A stretch of DNA of 64,000 nucleotides from Pyrocephalus nanus (taxonomy: Eukaryota; Chordata; Aves; Passeriformes; Tyrannidae). Made by a program: the position numbers and the translations under genes. Below the pieces are notes generated by a model that was given only the letters and a program-made list of their open reading frames with translations, did not search any database and was not told the origin of the DNA. How positions within the stretch are numbered: the first letter of the stretch is position 1; each line of letters opens with the position of its first letter. Location of the stretch: the NCBI GenBank assembly GCA_038380795.1, contig CM076279.1, positions 449,001-513,000 of the forward strand, given 5' to 3'. Positions 11,304 through 23,800 of this stretch are shown here, piece after piece.

Positions 11304-14300
11304 TCAGGCCTCCAGGAGCAGAGCCACACCAGCCAGGACCCACTTGGCAGCTTTTTCTTTTGTCTTCAGGTTGAAGGTCCAGACGTAGGTGGGCCCTCGC
11401 ATCCGTGTCTTGTAGACGGGACATTCATAGATGTTGGTGGTGTCCACGCGGTCCACAGGGATGGCTCTGAGCAAGATGACTGGCATCGTGGGCGTCAGCT
11501 CCTTCAGCAGCGCGTCGGCAATCGACCCTGAGGCCACGTCCCAGCGCGCACCTGCAACGTGACAGCCGTGTCACGACCCTCACAGCTGCCCAGGGGTTCT
11601 CCCTGCAGGGGCTTTGTTCGGAACTACTGATGGGTGGGAGCTGGAAGGTGAAGGTTGGGTAGAGTGGCTCCGTAGTGGTTAGGGCTGACGTGTCCTCAAC
11701 TCACTGTGATCCAGGACTGCATTTGCCTTACTGTGTGTGGGATGTCTGAATAAATTCTGTCCCCACCCCTCCCTTCAGCTCGGCTTTGCATGGGAATTGC
11801 AGAGCTGAAGGTGAACTAGCCCTGGTGGGATCTACCACACACTGTCCTGTGTGCTCTGTGCTCTTGTCCAAGCAGACCCTTCAGCTCCTCTGCTGAACTG
11901 CCTCCTTCCCCCTCATTGCAGCAGTAATTATTATAGGTTTGAGTTTTCCAATTTGTCTTACTCATACATCAAATAAGAATGTGACATATTTAATCATTAG
12001 AGCCCTGTGGTTCCAACCACTCCAACCCTGGGGCTCCCGAGCTGCAGCCTGAATTGCCAAAACTCAAGTCTCTGGTTTGTAAAGGCTGCGTGATCCGGGC
12101 AGTGCTGCCCTCAGCTGGTGTCTGAGCCTGGAGCCAGGGCAGGGCAGATCAGCCAGCAAGTGCCATCACCTGCTCAGCTGCAGGACTGAGCTGGGCCTGC
12201 CCTGTGCCTGAAACATCTCAAAGGGGCAGTTTTTACCTTCCATGAACAGCCCGTGCACATAGGAGCCTTCTCTGGGTGGAAATGTGATGTCCTCCCGGGT
12301 TTTCTTGGTCACATCTGTCGCCAGACACATCTTATCCAGTGGCCACTGCTTTTTCCTGGCTGTGGACTGCATGATGGCTGTGAGGAAGGACTGGGGGTTG
12401 AAGAATCCCGCCAGCCACACTGTCGCAGGCAGCACAAAGTCTGTTGCCCAGACTTCCAGTTCCTGGAAAATAAACCAGCGGAGTCCTTCAGGGTGGAGGG
12501 TGGGCTGTGAACCACCAGAGACTGCACCAGGAACAGTGTGATAGAGCTGACACTTCACTGTGCCTAACCTGAGCTACAGGTAATCTTGCAGAGTAGGGGA
12601 CTGGCTGGAGGTGGTGTGGGATGAATAAACAGCAGATTCCCCTGCAGCAATGAAGCTGAATTTGCAGTGCAGGAGATACCACTGTTATTTTTTAACAAAG
12701 CCAGTTTTATTAATTTTTTTTTTTTTTTTTTTTGGAACACCCAGAGTTGTGATGGGGGGAGCTGATACTCTTTTGCTACTGTGATATTGTATGTGTATGA
12801 TACTGTAATGGGAACCCTGGTCAGATTTATGGTCTCATCCCTGGGGGAACAGCCCCTTTCCATGTACGTCAGGCTGCTTAAAGTGATACTGAGAAATAAA
12901 CCAGTTACCAATAAATCAGTGCACTGGTGGGGAGAGTTCTGGTGTCAGAGGTACCCACTCATGCCCTAAGCTCTGACTGTCACATGAACTCTGCTCACCC
13001 TGATCCGCAGGAGCAGGTCTGCATACCAGGTTCCCAAGCTGAGGAGGGAGGGGTAAGCATGACGTGTCCAGGATTCTGGAATGCTGTCATAGAAGAGAGC
13101 ATTTGACAGCTCTTCCATCTCTGATGTAATTGTCAGCTCTCCCTTTGAAAAAGAGAAAAACCTGAGCAGTGGCACCTGCAGCCAGTGGTGGGACAGGCAG
13201 AGGATGTGCTTGGGCTCAGACTGAAGCGGAGCAGGAGCCTGAGGCCACCTGGCCACACCCACCCCAGTGCCATAGGTAAGAGCTCCAGCAAGGTACACTG
13301 GAAATCCTGGGAAATGATCTAGGCAGCTGCCTGCTCCATACCTGCAGTCCCAGGTCCAGCTCCTTCAGTGAGCGCCTGATCTCATGGGTCAGGATGTTCA
13401 TCCTCTCACATTCCTGGAGGGCAACAACCGTGTACGGAGTTTTTTCCTTTGCCTTCGCCATCAGCTCCTCCATATTGAACGGCTCTGGCAGCTGCCCAAT
13501 GATCTCATCCAGGACTGACTTCACCTGGAAGGAGAATGCCATAAACTGCTCTTATGCAGGGAAAAATGCTGCAGGTTTATGACTAGTTAGGTTGGTAAGA
13601 ATTTTTTTTTTCTGCTTTGGTGTTTGTGCTTCCTCCTCTGTTACTAATGCTCCACTCTGTTTCTAACTGCTCTTGGCTCTTAAAAAGCTGTAGTTCTTTT
13701 TTGATAGCCAAGAAAGTCAGAGCTGAGGCCATGGAGACTGTGTCACATGTAAGATCCAGACAGTCAGGAAGAAGCCTTTTTTTATTTTTTATTTTTTTTT
13801 ATTTTATATTTTAAATTTGTATTTTTAGTAGTTGCCATCATGAATGGAGGTTCCTCAGCTCTCTCCACCTGCTAAGTCCCACATAAGCCAAATGTTGCCA
13901 GTGGCACATCTCAACCCCATCAGAGCAGGACCTTCCTGACCGTGCTGCTGCCAGATGTGCCACCATCCCCAGGCTGACAGCTGGGCTGGAACTGCCTCCC
14001 TCTGCTATCCCTTCCTGATTGTTATGAGTCCTGCTCTCTCTGTTGTCTCTGGGCCTGCATCTGTCCCCTGCCCCCTGCCCTCTCAGCTGTGACCATTAAG
14101 AGGTTTTTTTCCCTCTGTAATTAAAAATAACCACAGTTTAAAAAAAAAAAATCAGTTAATTTCTGCTGTAAAGAGACAGGACTTGACTTGCCTGTTCCTC
14201 CCGAGAACCACCTGCACCTCCGCCGGCCTCAGATTCCTTGGGCTGCAGTTCCAGGACCGTGCGGAAGAGCCTGTCCGAGGTGACGGTCAGGAAGCCCATC

Positions 14301-14870
14301 TCTGCGTTGGGGTGCAGGCCGTACAGGTGGGGGCTCTCGCCTGGCAGGTTGTCATCGATGTACTGGTGGTAGTCCTGAGCGCAGGACAGGCCAGTGTTGG
14401 CTCGGCAGGTACGGGCAAAGGAGCCCAAACTTCCCTGCAGCTTTGAAATCCCATCACTGTCCTCGGGGGCCCTTCGCAGCACCTGCCTGTGCTCTTGCAG
14501 GCTGTTCTTTTTACTCATGTCCCACCCTCCTGCCCCAGCCACAGGAATTATTTTTACAGCAATCCTAGTTCCAGGGGATTGACACTCTCTTTCCCTACAT
14601 CCCCCTTAGTGAATGTGGGGGAACTTAGACTCGTGCATTAATGCAGGGCAGAGGTTTTCCATAGCAAATTGCAATGTTTGTCTTTCTTACCTGGTAATCC
14701 AGTCGGGGAGGGACTGCAAACCCTGGAGCCAAGAACACCTCCCCTTCCAGCATCTCCGGCTGGACGTACTCGCTCAGGTACGTGCGGCACAGCCGGCGGT
14801 CCCAGTCATCAGTGATGTGCCCTCCATACATGATCTCACCAAAGAGGTACCGGAGATCATCCCATGGTAC
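11304..14870 (-). CDS. DNAH17: DNAH17 exons 75-80: C-terminal domain
   Basis: Residues about 4077-4463, the C-terminal domain under the ring. Exons: 14691-14870, 14192-14374, 13342-13524, 12999-13142, 12237-12462, 11304-11551. Motifs: [28 protein letters not shown] [50 protein letters not shown] and [16 protein letters not shown]. Exon 76 ends CAG before GCAAGT, a GC donor. Using the nearby GT would shift the frame into exon 77 ([13 protein letters not shown]). Confidence 0.95.
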
Positions 14871-17800
14871 CTGTGGGGAGAGGCTTGAGCTGGAGCTCCT
14901 GTGCAGCTTCCTGGGAGTCCCCCATGCAGCTGCAGGGCCACAGAGCGATGGCTCCAGGATTGACCTGTCCAGTGTGCAGGGAGCTGACAGAGCTCACAGA
15001 GGCTCAGGGACAGTGAAGAGGATCTCATCTAGAGTGTCTCTTGTTCACCCACAGATTTCTCCCTGTCTCATGGACACAGCTTTGAATCCTATCATCCCAT
15101 CTTTATTCCAGCCAGTACTGATTGCGTCTGTGAGCGCAGGTCTAAGGGCGAGACTTCAGCCCTGCTCACCATACCTGCATTCTCTGGGCAGCAGGCACCA
15201 AGAACCAAGTGTCTGCCCAAGGCCAAGGCAGACACTTGTCCCAGCTGGTGCCTGATGCCTCTTCCCACTCAGCTCAGTAGGGCCAAGGACTCAGCCCCTT
15301 CCCCTGCCTGTGTGGGGACCAGGGCTTCTGCTGGCCCTGGGCTCCTTCATGAGACAGCGTTTGTGCTGCAAACTGGTGACGGTTTTAAGAAAGGCTGATT
15401 GTTGCAGTGTGTGCTGTGCTGTGGAGTGGTCACCTGATCATCCCTCACCTTGGCATTGGCCTCCAGATAGTTGTGCAGGACGTTAACGGAGACGGTCAGG
15501 TCGCCGCTGTTGAAGGGGTAGGGCCTGTTCCAGCCCTGGGTGCCAAACCTGCGCCGCTCGGCCACCGCTGCGTGGAAGTAGCAGAGAGCAAACAGGATGC
15601 ACCTGAACTCGGTCTCCTTGCTGCACTGCTCCAGTGTTTCCTGTGGAGGAACGTGAGGGGGGTTTGCAGGTGAATTCGCTGTCAGATGCCCCTGTAGTTA
15701 AGAACATTCATAGGCAAAGGAGAACTGAAGGTGTTTAGTTGGGAAAAAAAAAGGCATAAAACTGTATTTTAATGCTTTGCTAGTTGGTAATTTTTGCACT
15801 CATTTGTTATGGAAGAATTAGGACTCCACACCCCGATGCCCTGCTGACAGCTGAGGCATCTTGTTCATGGTAAAACTGCAGCAGCTCCAGGTTCAGGCTC
15901 AGGAAAGGCATTGGCAATCTGGCACTTCCTTGTGCCAGGAGCCCTCGGGCAGCTCTGGTTACCCCTAAACCCCTGGCGAATGGGGGCTCTGGGCACTACA
16001 GGAGGATGTCCTGGGGTGGGGGCTGGCTTTGGGTGCAGTATTTCTGGCTTCAGTGACACCCCCAAAGATGCTCAGCCTGTGGAACCCTGGGAGGGGATGA
16101 GCCAGACACACTGGCCTGAATGGTCCCGAGGAGGCAGCGGAGGGGCAGGGGGTGGTTTGGGGGGTACCTGGGAGAAGAGGTCGAGGGCCCTGTGCAGGTT
16201 GGCACGCATGCCTGTCGGCGGCTCGCTGGTGATTTTGATGGAGTTTTCCAGCAGCCCCTGTGGGATGATGTGCGACTCGGGGCTGGCGGCCGGCTCGGCG
16301 CTCATGAACAGCCGGTACTCGGGGTGGCTGTCCATGCTGTGCTGCTCCACCAGCTTGTCCAGTGTGTCCAGCCACCGGGCCACCAGATGGATGTTCTGCA
16401 AAAGGAACAGCCTGTACCTCGTGAATCTCACCTCCCCCCACCAAATTCCTACTGTGGCTCCACAGGGAGAAAGTGCAGCATGACAGGATGCCACTTGGGC
16501 TGGATACACCCAGCTGGCCCAGGCAGTGCCACTGCCATCACCAGTGGGGTGACCATGTCCTGTGTGACTGGGTGCTGGCAGGACCGGGTGCCCGGCGTGC
16601 CCGGTTGCCGTCAGGGTTGTGTGCCCCGTGGTGCACCGCAGTGCCCCCCACCCACCTGTAGGATGACCCAGTGGCCCTGCTCAGCAGCCACCTCCATGGC
16701 CTGTTCTGCCACGACCTCCTGGCCCTGCCCCAGTGACACGTTGTGGATCTTCCCGTTGTCAATGGTGAAGTTCAGCCTCGTGCCTGGGAGGGAGCGTACG
16801 CCAGATTTATCGGTATGGGTACTGAGCTAGGGTTGTGCAGTTCCAGCTGCTTGGCCCCACACCAGCTCGGGACTGCTGGGGCTGCTGCTAGCCTGAGGTG
16901 GGCAGTGGCTCACCCAGTGCCTCTACATCTTTCAGTGGATCCACGCCAGGGGAGAGGATGAAGAACAGGGGTGTGGAAGGGCTGCTCTCCTTGTACACCT
17001 CGGAGAGGTCAATGCTCCTTCCTTCCACATACTTCCTCCCCATCTTCTCTTCCACAAATTTCCTACAAAAAACCAGAACCATCCAGTGAGTCAGAAGAGA
17101 TGCAGTTGCTGGACACAGCTGGTGTGATGACACTGCAGGGCTCTTGCAGGAGGCACCAGCTCACTTGATGGCATAGGTCATCCTGTCGGGGCGCAGGCAC
17201 CGCAGCACGCACAGCTTCTGCAGGGCTGACTTGTTCTTCCAGTCCATGGGGAGCACCTCCTTTTCCGGCGCCTCCATCTCCACAAACCTTTTCCATCGCT
17301 TTGCCGAGTTCTCTATGTCACTGTCCAGGTTCCTGAACTCTTCCATGTCTGAGAGAGCCTTCAAGTTCCACAGAGAAGGACTAAATCATTCCTGGCCTCT
17401 GGGTTCCTCAGGGAACCCATACAGGTGACTCTGGACCCACTGTGCCAGGGGCTGTGCTGACATTGCCTTGGCACAGCAGGTGACTGCACGGACCCACCTT
17501 GACAGCACCCCAGCCCTGGGTCTGCAGGAAGTCCACGGGAGACGTGACACCGGCCTTGGAAGGGAAGCGCAGGAGAAAGTCCAGCTCTGCTGGGTTCACT
17601 TCTTTCTTGATGGTCAGGACCTGGAAGTTGGGAGTGCAGCATGACAGCCACCTGGTACCCCCTGCCCCAGCACGAGGGGTGAGAGGCTTTGAGCATCCAG
17701 CAGCAGCACAGGAGTGAGAACAACCTGTCTAAAGCCACCCAAGCACCTGCTGTACAGCAGGAGCCCCAGACATTCACAGGGATTACCTGGAAGGCAACCT

Positions 17801-20800
17801 GGGCCAGGAAGATGAGTTTGTCTCTCTCAAAGAGGCCCTGTGCTGTGTACATATAGACTGAGTAGGTGATCTGGTCCGTCAGGTTGATCACCCTTTGCTT
17901 GGTGTCCTGGCTGGGGGCCGCACGCTGGATGGCTTTCTCGAAAACTCCATTGAAGGCCTGAAGAAGATCCCGGCAGACATCAGTGTTGGGCTGCTGGGAG
18001 CTTGTCAGTGGCATGAACACTAAAACTCTGAATCTCCATACTCCCCCAGCCTCGTCCCACCTTCACACACCAGCTCCCTCTTCATTCCCTGTCTACCTTG
18101 AGAGAGAACTGGTAGATGGGGTTGATCTTGCCGAGGTCACTCAGGATGAAGTACAGCAGGGATGCGCGCTCTGCCGCTGGGCGATAGTTCTCTCTTGCGA
18201 CGTTTATTTGTACTTCGGTGACTTTAGCTTCTTTCACCTGGAGGTACACGGGGGTGGGTGTTACCAGAGCCAGGGCACAGGCTGAAATGGTGCCTGCCCT
18301 CCAGCTGGGTGCCCAGTTGAGCTGTCCCTCTGCCTGCAGCACCAGCGCCAGGGCAGCGTGTTTACTTTTTCCTCGATTTCCTTGGCTGTGCGCTTTGTTG
18401 TTTCCAGGTTTTCCACCAGAGCTGTGTCCCGCAGGAAGTCTCCCCCAGCAGCCGACAGCCGGGCGAGCAGTGAGTCCTCCAGCTCCTTCAGCTTGATCTT
18501 GAACTCGTTCTGGCTCTTGGTAAGGTTTGCCTGTGACAGCAGCACCCAGGGATGCGTCACTCGAGAGACCATGACCGAGTGCTGGCACCAGGCACTCTGT
18601 CATACGGCCACCGATGTGCTGGTGCAAGGGGAGGGTGGGCACGGACCCTGCTGGAACCCACCATCACCCACCAGGGCAGTGCTGGCTGCAGGGAACAATG
18701 GGGGACCTGCAGTTGCAGGGTCTGGGTGGGACTCGCTTGGCTCTTGACAAACAGCAGCGAGCACACAGAGGGGAGCTCTTCTGCTCCCTGCCCCGAAACC
18801 TCCGCAGTGCCCCAGCCTCTCCCACCCCTCCCTCCAGCAGCTGGGTCTGTACCTTCAGGGTCTCCAGGTCCGGCCGCTCCCGGGCCACCACCGCAGCCAG
18901 AAGCTGATCCTCCAGCCCCTCCCGTGTCACCAAGAAGTTGATGAGAGTGCACTGAGCCTGCACCTCCGGCTTGTAGTGCGGGTTGAAACAACGGGTGTGC
19001 AGGATCAAGCGGAACTGCTGGTGATACTCCACTTCTTTATCGCCAATCCTAATGTATCTGTTCAGTTAATTAAGCAAATTAGTCCACACACTGGTTCACT
19101 CATCACAGACAGATGTGATCAGGCCATGTGCTGTTCCCAGCTGCTCAGAATGGATTTCTTTGGTTGGGAAAAAGCTCAGGAAGGGCAGAAGTGCAAAACC
19201 ACAGGCAGAGCAAGGGTGGAGGAGCAGGAGCTGGAGGTTGCCTGGCTGCAGCCCCCCATGGCTTCTGGGGTGTTTCTCCCCTTCCAGCTTATCACCTGCT
19301 TATGGCAGGTACCCCAGGGGACGTGTCCTTAAATCACTAATGAACTGGGAGCTGCAGATGAGAATAGCCTAAAAGGCCACATCAGTACAGTGGGACATAC
19401 TGGAGAACACTGGGGGATGTGGCCAAAACCAAGGAAGGATCAGGCCCTCAGCTGCTGGCAGTAAAGGGGCATGGACGACCAGCATTTTTGGGCAGCAGTG
19501 GTTACTCAGGGCAGGTGAAACCGCTCGGCACTGGGGTGTACTGACCTGCCCAAGATGGTCTTGCCCAGCAGTGGGTCCAGCACGGCCTCCACCGTCTCAC
19601 CAATGTCCTCGATCAGCAGTGTCTGTCCCTCAGAGACTGCCTGTGCGATTGTGTCCAGGTACCTGAGTGCAGAGGGGGAGGTGCACGTGGCAAGCCTGAA
19701 CACTGTGGGGGGCTTGAGCATGCTGCGGGGGGCTTATGGGGTGCCTTCCAGCCACTGTGCCCTGTTGGGACCCTGTCGTGTTCTGCCAGCCCTGGCCCCC
19801 GCACAACCTGTGGAACTGCTGCCCTCGGGTGCCCTGAAGTCTGATGGGGATGTTGCCCTGGCTCACAGCACCCTGCACCCTTTGATGGCAGGGAAATGGG
19901 GGCCAGTGCAGCCCAAGCCTGTGCCCAACTCTGCAGCCCCTGGCCCACCTCCGCTGGCCCAGGCGGACGACCTGCAGCTCCTCCCCGTATTTGTTCTTGA
20001 TCCACTTGCTGCCCTGGAGCTGGGCGTCCACGAGCAGTGGCCACCGCTGGGTGCTGCAGAGAATGGCAGCGTTCTCGGTGGAGGTGCGGTCGCTGGGCAG
20101 CCCCTGGTTGTTCCAGGCAGCCACATCGGCAGAGTCGGTGAGGAGGCTGAGGGGGTCCAGGCCTGGGGTGATGGGGATGGGCACCTGCAGGGAGAGGCTG
20201 TTGGGTGCCTAGCTGCAGAGGGGTGGGATCCCCCAGTGCTGGTGGGCGGGGGTGAAGGAGCTCTGGGCACTCTGGGATGGAATCTGTGGCCTCTCACCGC
20301 CAGCCCATTGAGGAAGGGGATCCAGTGCTGCTCCATCAGCTCGGCCCTGTACTTCTTGGTGAAATATCCGACGTAGGACACAAAGGCAGACACCAGCAGC
20401 ACGTCTCCACACAGCGTCTTCTCCTGCTCTCTGAGCTGGCCCACTGACTCAGCCCAGCGGACATTTTCGGATGCCAGACCCCCGACAAGCCTGGGGGGTC
20501 AGAGGGGATGGTGGGTGCTGTGGTCCTGGTGCTCCCAGTGCAGTGACCCAGTGGGGGAGCAGGGACGACTCAGCCACGATGCCCCAGGGAGTCATCACAA
20601 AATGGCTTCATGGCTGTATACCCCCCATGAATTTTTGGCCCAGTTTATCTCAGGAGTTTTTAATTTGGGGAGGGTATGGGGGGTTCTGCTGCTCCCACAG
20701 CCACTGAGCAATGCCAGGTGCCATCAGCCTGCCCCAGTGCTTTGGAGCCAGCATTTGTACGGTACCTGTTTGCCAAGGTGATGACTTTGTTGGTTTCATC

Positions 20801-23800
20801 AGCCTCCTGCTGGCATTTGATCTTTTCTGCTGTGGCTTTCTCAAACTGAGCAGTGAGAGTTGCCAGATTGGCATTCAGGGTCTTTGGAAGAGAACAGCTC
20901 CACAGTTATTCCCTACTTGGACAGGTGGCTCCATGATCCCAGAGCTCTGCAGTGGCCCTGTCCCAGCACAGCGTTTGGCCTGGGCTCCGGGTTCACGGAG
21001 TTACAGAAACCTCTCTTGCCTGTTTGGTGGCTGAGGGGGTCATGGCAGGTGCTGGCAGCTGGGCCTGCCTGGGGGCTGTGGGGACACACACTTACCACAA
21101 TTTTGCTCTTAATGCGACTGAGCCTCTGCTGCGCCTCCGCCAGCTCGGCATCAGCATCAGCCACCGCCTGCCTCTTGGGCTTCACCTCACAGTGCACCTC
21201 GTAGTAGCGGACCATGTTGAGGCACCAGGAGCACAGCCCTGCTGCAGCTGTTGATTTGGACTTGATGAACTCGGGATCAAACCCAGGGTCTGACCGGTAC
21301 GGCCTGGAATGGGAGCACGTGCCATGCTGTGGCACCACGCCATGGCTACCAGCGACCCTTCCCACTCCTCCTGGGGCTGGGGCTGTTGGTGGGCAGCAGG
21401 GTGGGAGAGCAGGGTCAGCACCTGGATCCCACTTCTGCCCCCAAACTCTGCTGTGCTCCCAGGTGAGGGTCCCCCTGGCCACCCTACCCAAGGGCTGGGA
21501 AGGGGCAGGAACCAGGCAGAGACTCACTGAAATGCCTTGAGACAGGGCTCAGGGATGTTTTCCCCGTCATAGTTTTGTAAGCTTGAAAGGAAAGTGTCTG
21601 CTTTTCCTATCTTGACTTTTGCTGCTGTCCAGCTCTTGTCCTTCGGAATCTTGCCATTTTCGGCCGTCAGAATCAGCACAGCTGCCATCACGTTCACCAC
21701 TTCTGGGGGTGGAGCCCCGAAGGACTTCAGCTCTGTCAGGTTATACTGGGAAGGGACGGCAGGGCCACTGAGCATCCCCCTGGTGTGGGGCCAGCAGCGC
21801 TAGCTGGGCTCCTGCTTCCCCCCGAGAGCTCGCCCACCTTGTTGAGTGTGTTGAGGGCCTCGCGGGCAGCAGAGAGCACCACTTCTGCTTCTGCCAGGTC
21901 ACTTGCACAGGCTCGTTGCTTCTCAGCCACGACCTGGGGAGGGAGGGAGGGAGGGAGGGAGGGATGGGGTGAGCAGCCGTAGCCACCCACCTCACGCTGC
22001 CCTGTCCCACACTGGGCACTGGCTCAGCATCACACACCTTGTTAATGGCCTCGACCTTCAGCTCCTCCTCATCAGCAATGGCTTTCTCCTTGGTGACCTT
22101 CTCAGTCTCAACACCCACCACGTGGATCAGTTTATCTGTGTCCTCGTTCTTCTGCTTCAGCTCTGCCTCCTGGACTGCCAGCATGGCTTTCAGGTCGTCC
22201 ACCTGGACAAGCAGAGAAACAGAGCAGATCAGAGGGCCGATACTGCCAAGCCCTGCCTGGCCTCAGAGCGGTGGCTTGGTATGGCTCAGGCACCTTGTGG
22301 CCACCTTGACCTCCCTGCAGGGACATGCCTGCCCCCTCCCCCCATGCCAGACCCACAGCAGGCACGATGCAGGAGCGAGGCTGTAGACAGGCACCTGTGA
22401 TGCTGTGCTCTGCAGCTTCATCAACCCCTTCTCCAGCCTCTCAATGTTGGCAGAGAGCTTGCTCCTTTTACTCGCCAGCAGGCTTTGGTAGAGCTTTATC
22501 TGCTCCAAGAAGGTCTTTGGTGTGGTGTAATTATAGCGTCTCTCCACGGCCAGGTAGATCTTGGACATCTCCTTGGCGCTCGTGTGGACATAGGACATGA
22601 ACTGGCTGATGGAGACTTTGACCTCTGGCTGCACAGGGAGCACAGACAGGGGCTGCTGCAGTGGGTGCCTGCAGGGAAGTGCAGGGCTGCCCTGAGCCCT
22701 CCTGCAGCGTTGGCTCCGTGTCCAGCTGCAGAGGCCAGAGAAAAGTGATCCTTTTTGTTAACAGCACAGTGCAGGGCTGAGACATGCTGGTAGGCATGGC
22801 ACTGGCACCGGTCCCTATGCCCAGCTCTGGGTCCCTGACTCAACCCTGCACTGGAGAAGCTGCTGTGCCTAGTCTGTTACCTGAGGAGATGTTTCAAGGA
22901 CAGAAGAAAATGAGGGAACGTTCATCCCCACAAACATGGTACAGGGCTGCAGGCTCTGACCCCAGAACCAGCTATCCCAGACGTATTCCCAGCTTGCTGC
23001 GCCTCGCCCCCTTGGTCACACCAGACCCCTATCCCTGGGCACATTAAACAAGGAGAGCAGCAAAGGTGCAGGGATCCCCAGTGCCCCAGGACAGCAGCTG
23101 TGCCGGGGGCCCAGCTCACCTCAATGTCCTCTGTTTCCTCCAGGAACCTGCTGCTGACAGACACGAGAGCGTCCTCTGGCCACTCGTGGAACCAGTCGAT
23201 GGCCGTGCAGTTGACCACGGCAGGGAACCTCCTGGCCCGCACACGCAGGGTTGAGCCCACGGGGGAGAAGCAGAGGACGACCTGGGGCAGAGCAGCACTG
23301 CTGAGCGGGGTGTCCCCACTGCTGGGGTGGTGGGAACGTTACCAGGAGCTCTGCATGACTGCAAGGCTTCTGCTGCAGACCAGGGCTTTGCTGCCCTCCC
23401 AGTAACTCCCAGTGCATGGCAGGTGGTCTGTGGTTGTGCACCCTGTGCTGCTCACCAGGGCTGGAATTGTGTCCCCTTTGGTGGCTGCATTCAGTAGCTG
23501 AGCACAGTCAGTGTCCCTGGGAGTGCCCAGCATGGCCCACGGCCACAGAGGCTGCTGCTCTGCCTCCAGGGAGATCAGTACAGGGGTGTTCTGCACCCCT
23601 GGGGCTGGGGGCATCTGGGGAGTCTCTGAAAACACCTTTTGCCCAAACCCACCAGCCTGGGATGAAACTTCAGGGTGCCCTGCTGCAAAGAGCTTTTGGA
23701 TCAGGTAAGTCAGGGGCATGGACAAACCACCCCGGGGAGCAAACACCCACCTTTAACTGGCGCCGGACTTTTTCTATGAAGAATTTCCAGCAGTTTTCCT

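Noticed and set aside
12715..12733. T19 run as a reverse-oriented retroposon tail
   Set aside because: No recognisable element lies beside it; treated as a simple homopolymer in a DNAH17 intron.
19555..20376. 273-codon + strand open frame over DNAH17
   Set aside because: Antisense shadow of exons 62-64, which encode strongly conserved dynein sequence on the other strand.
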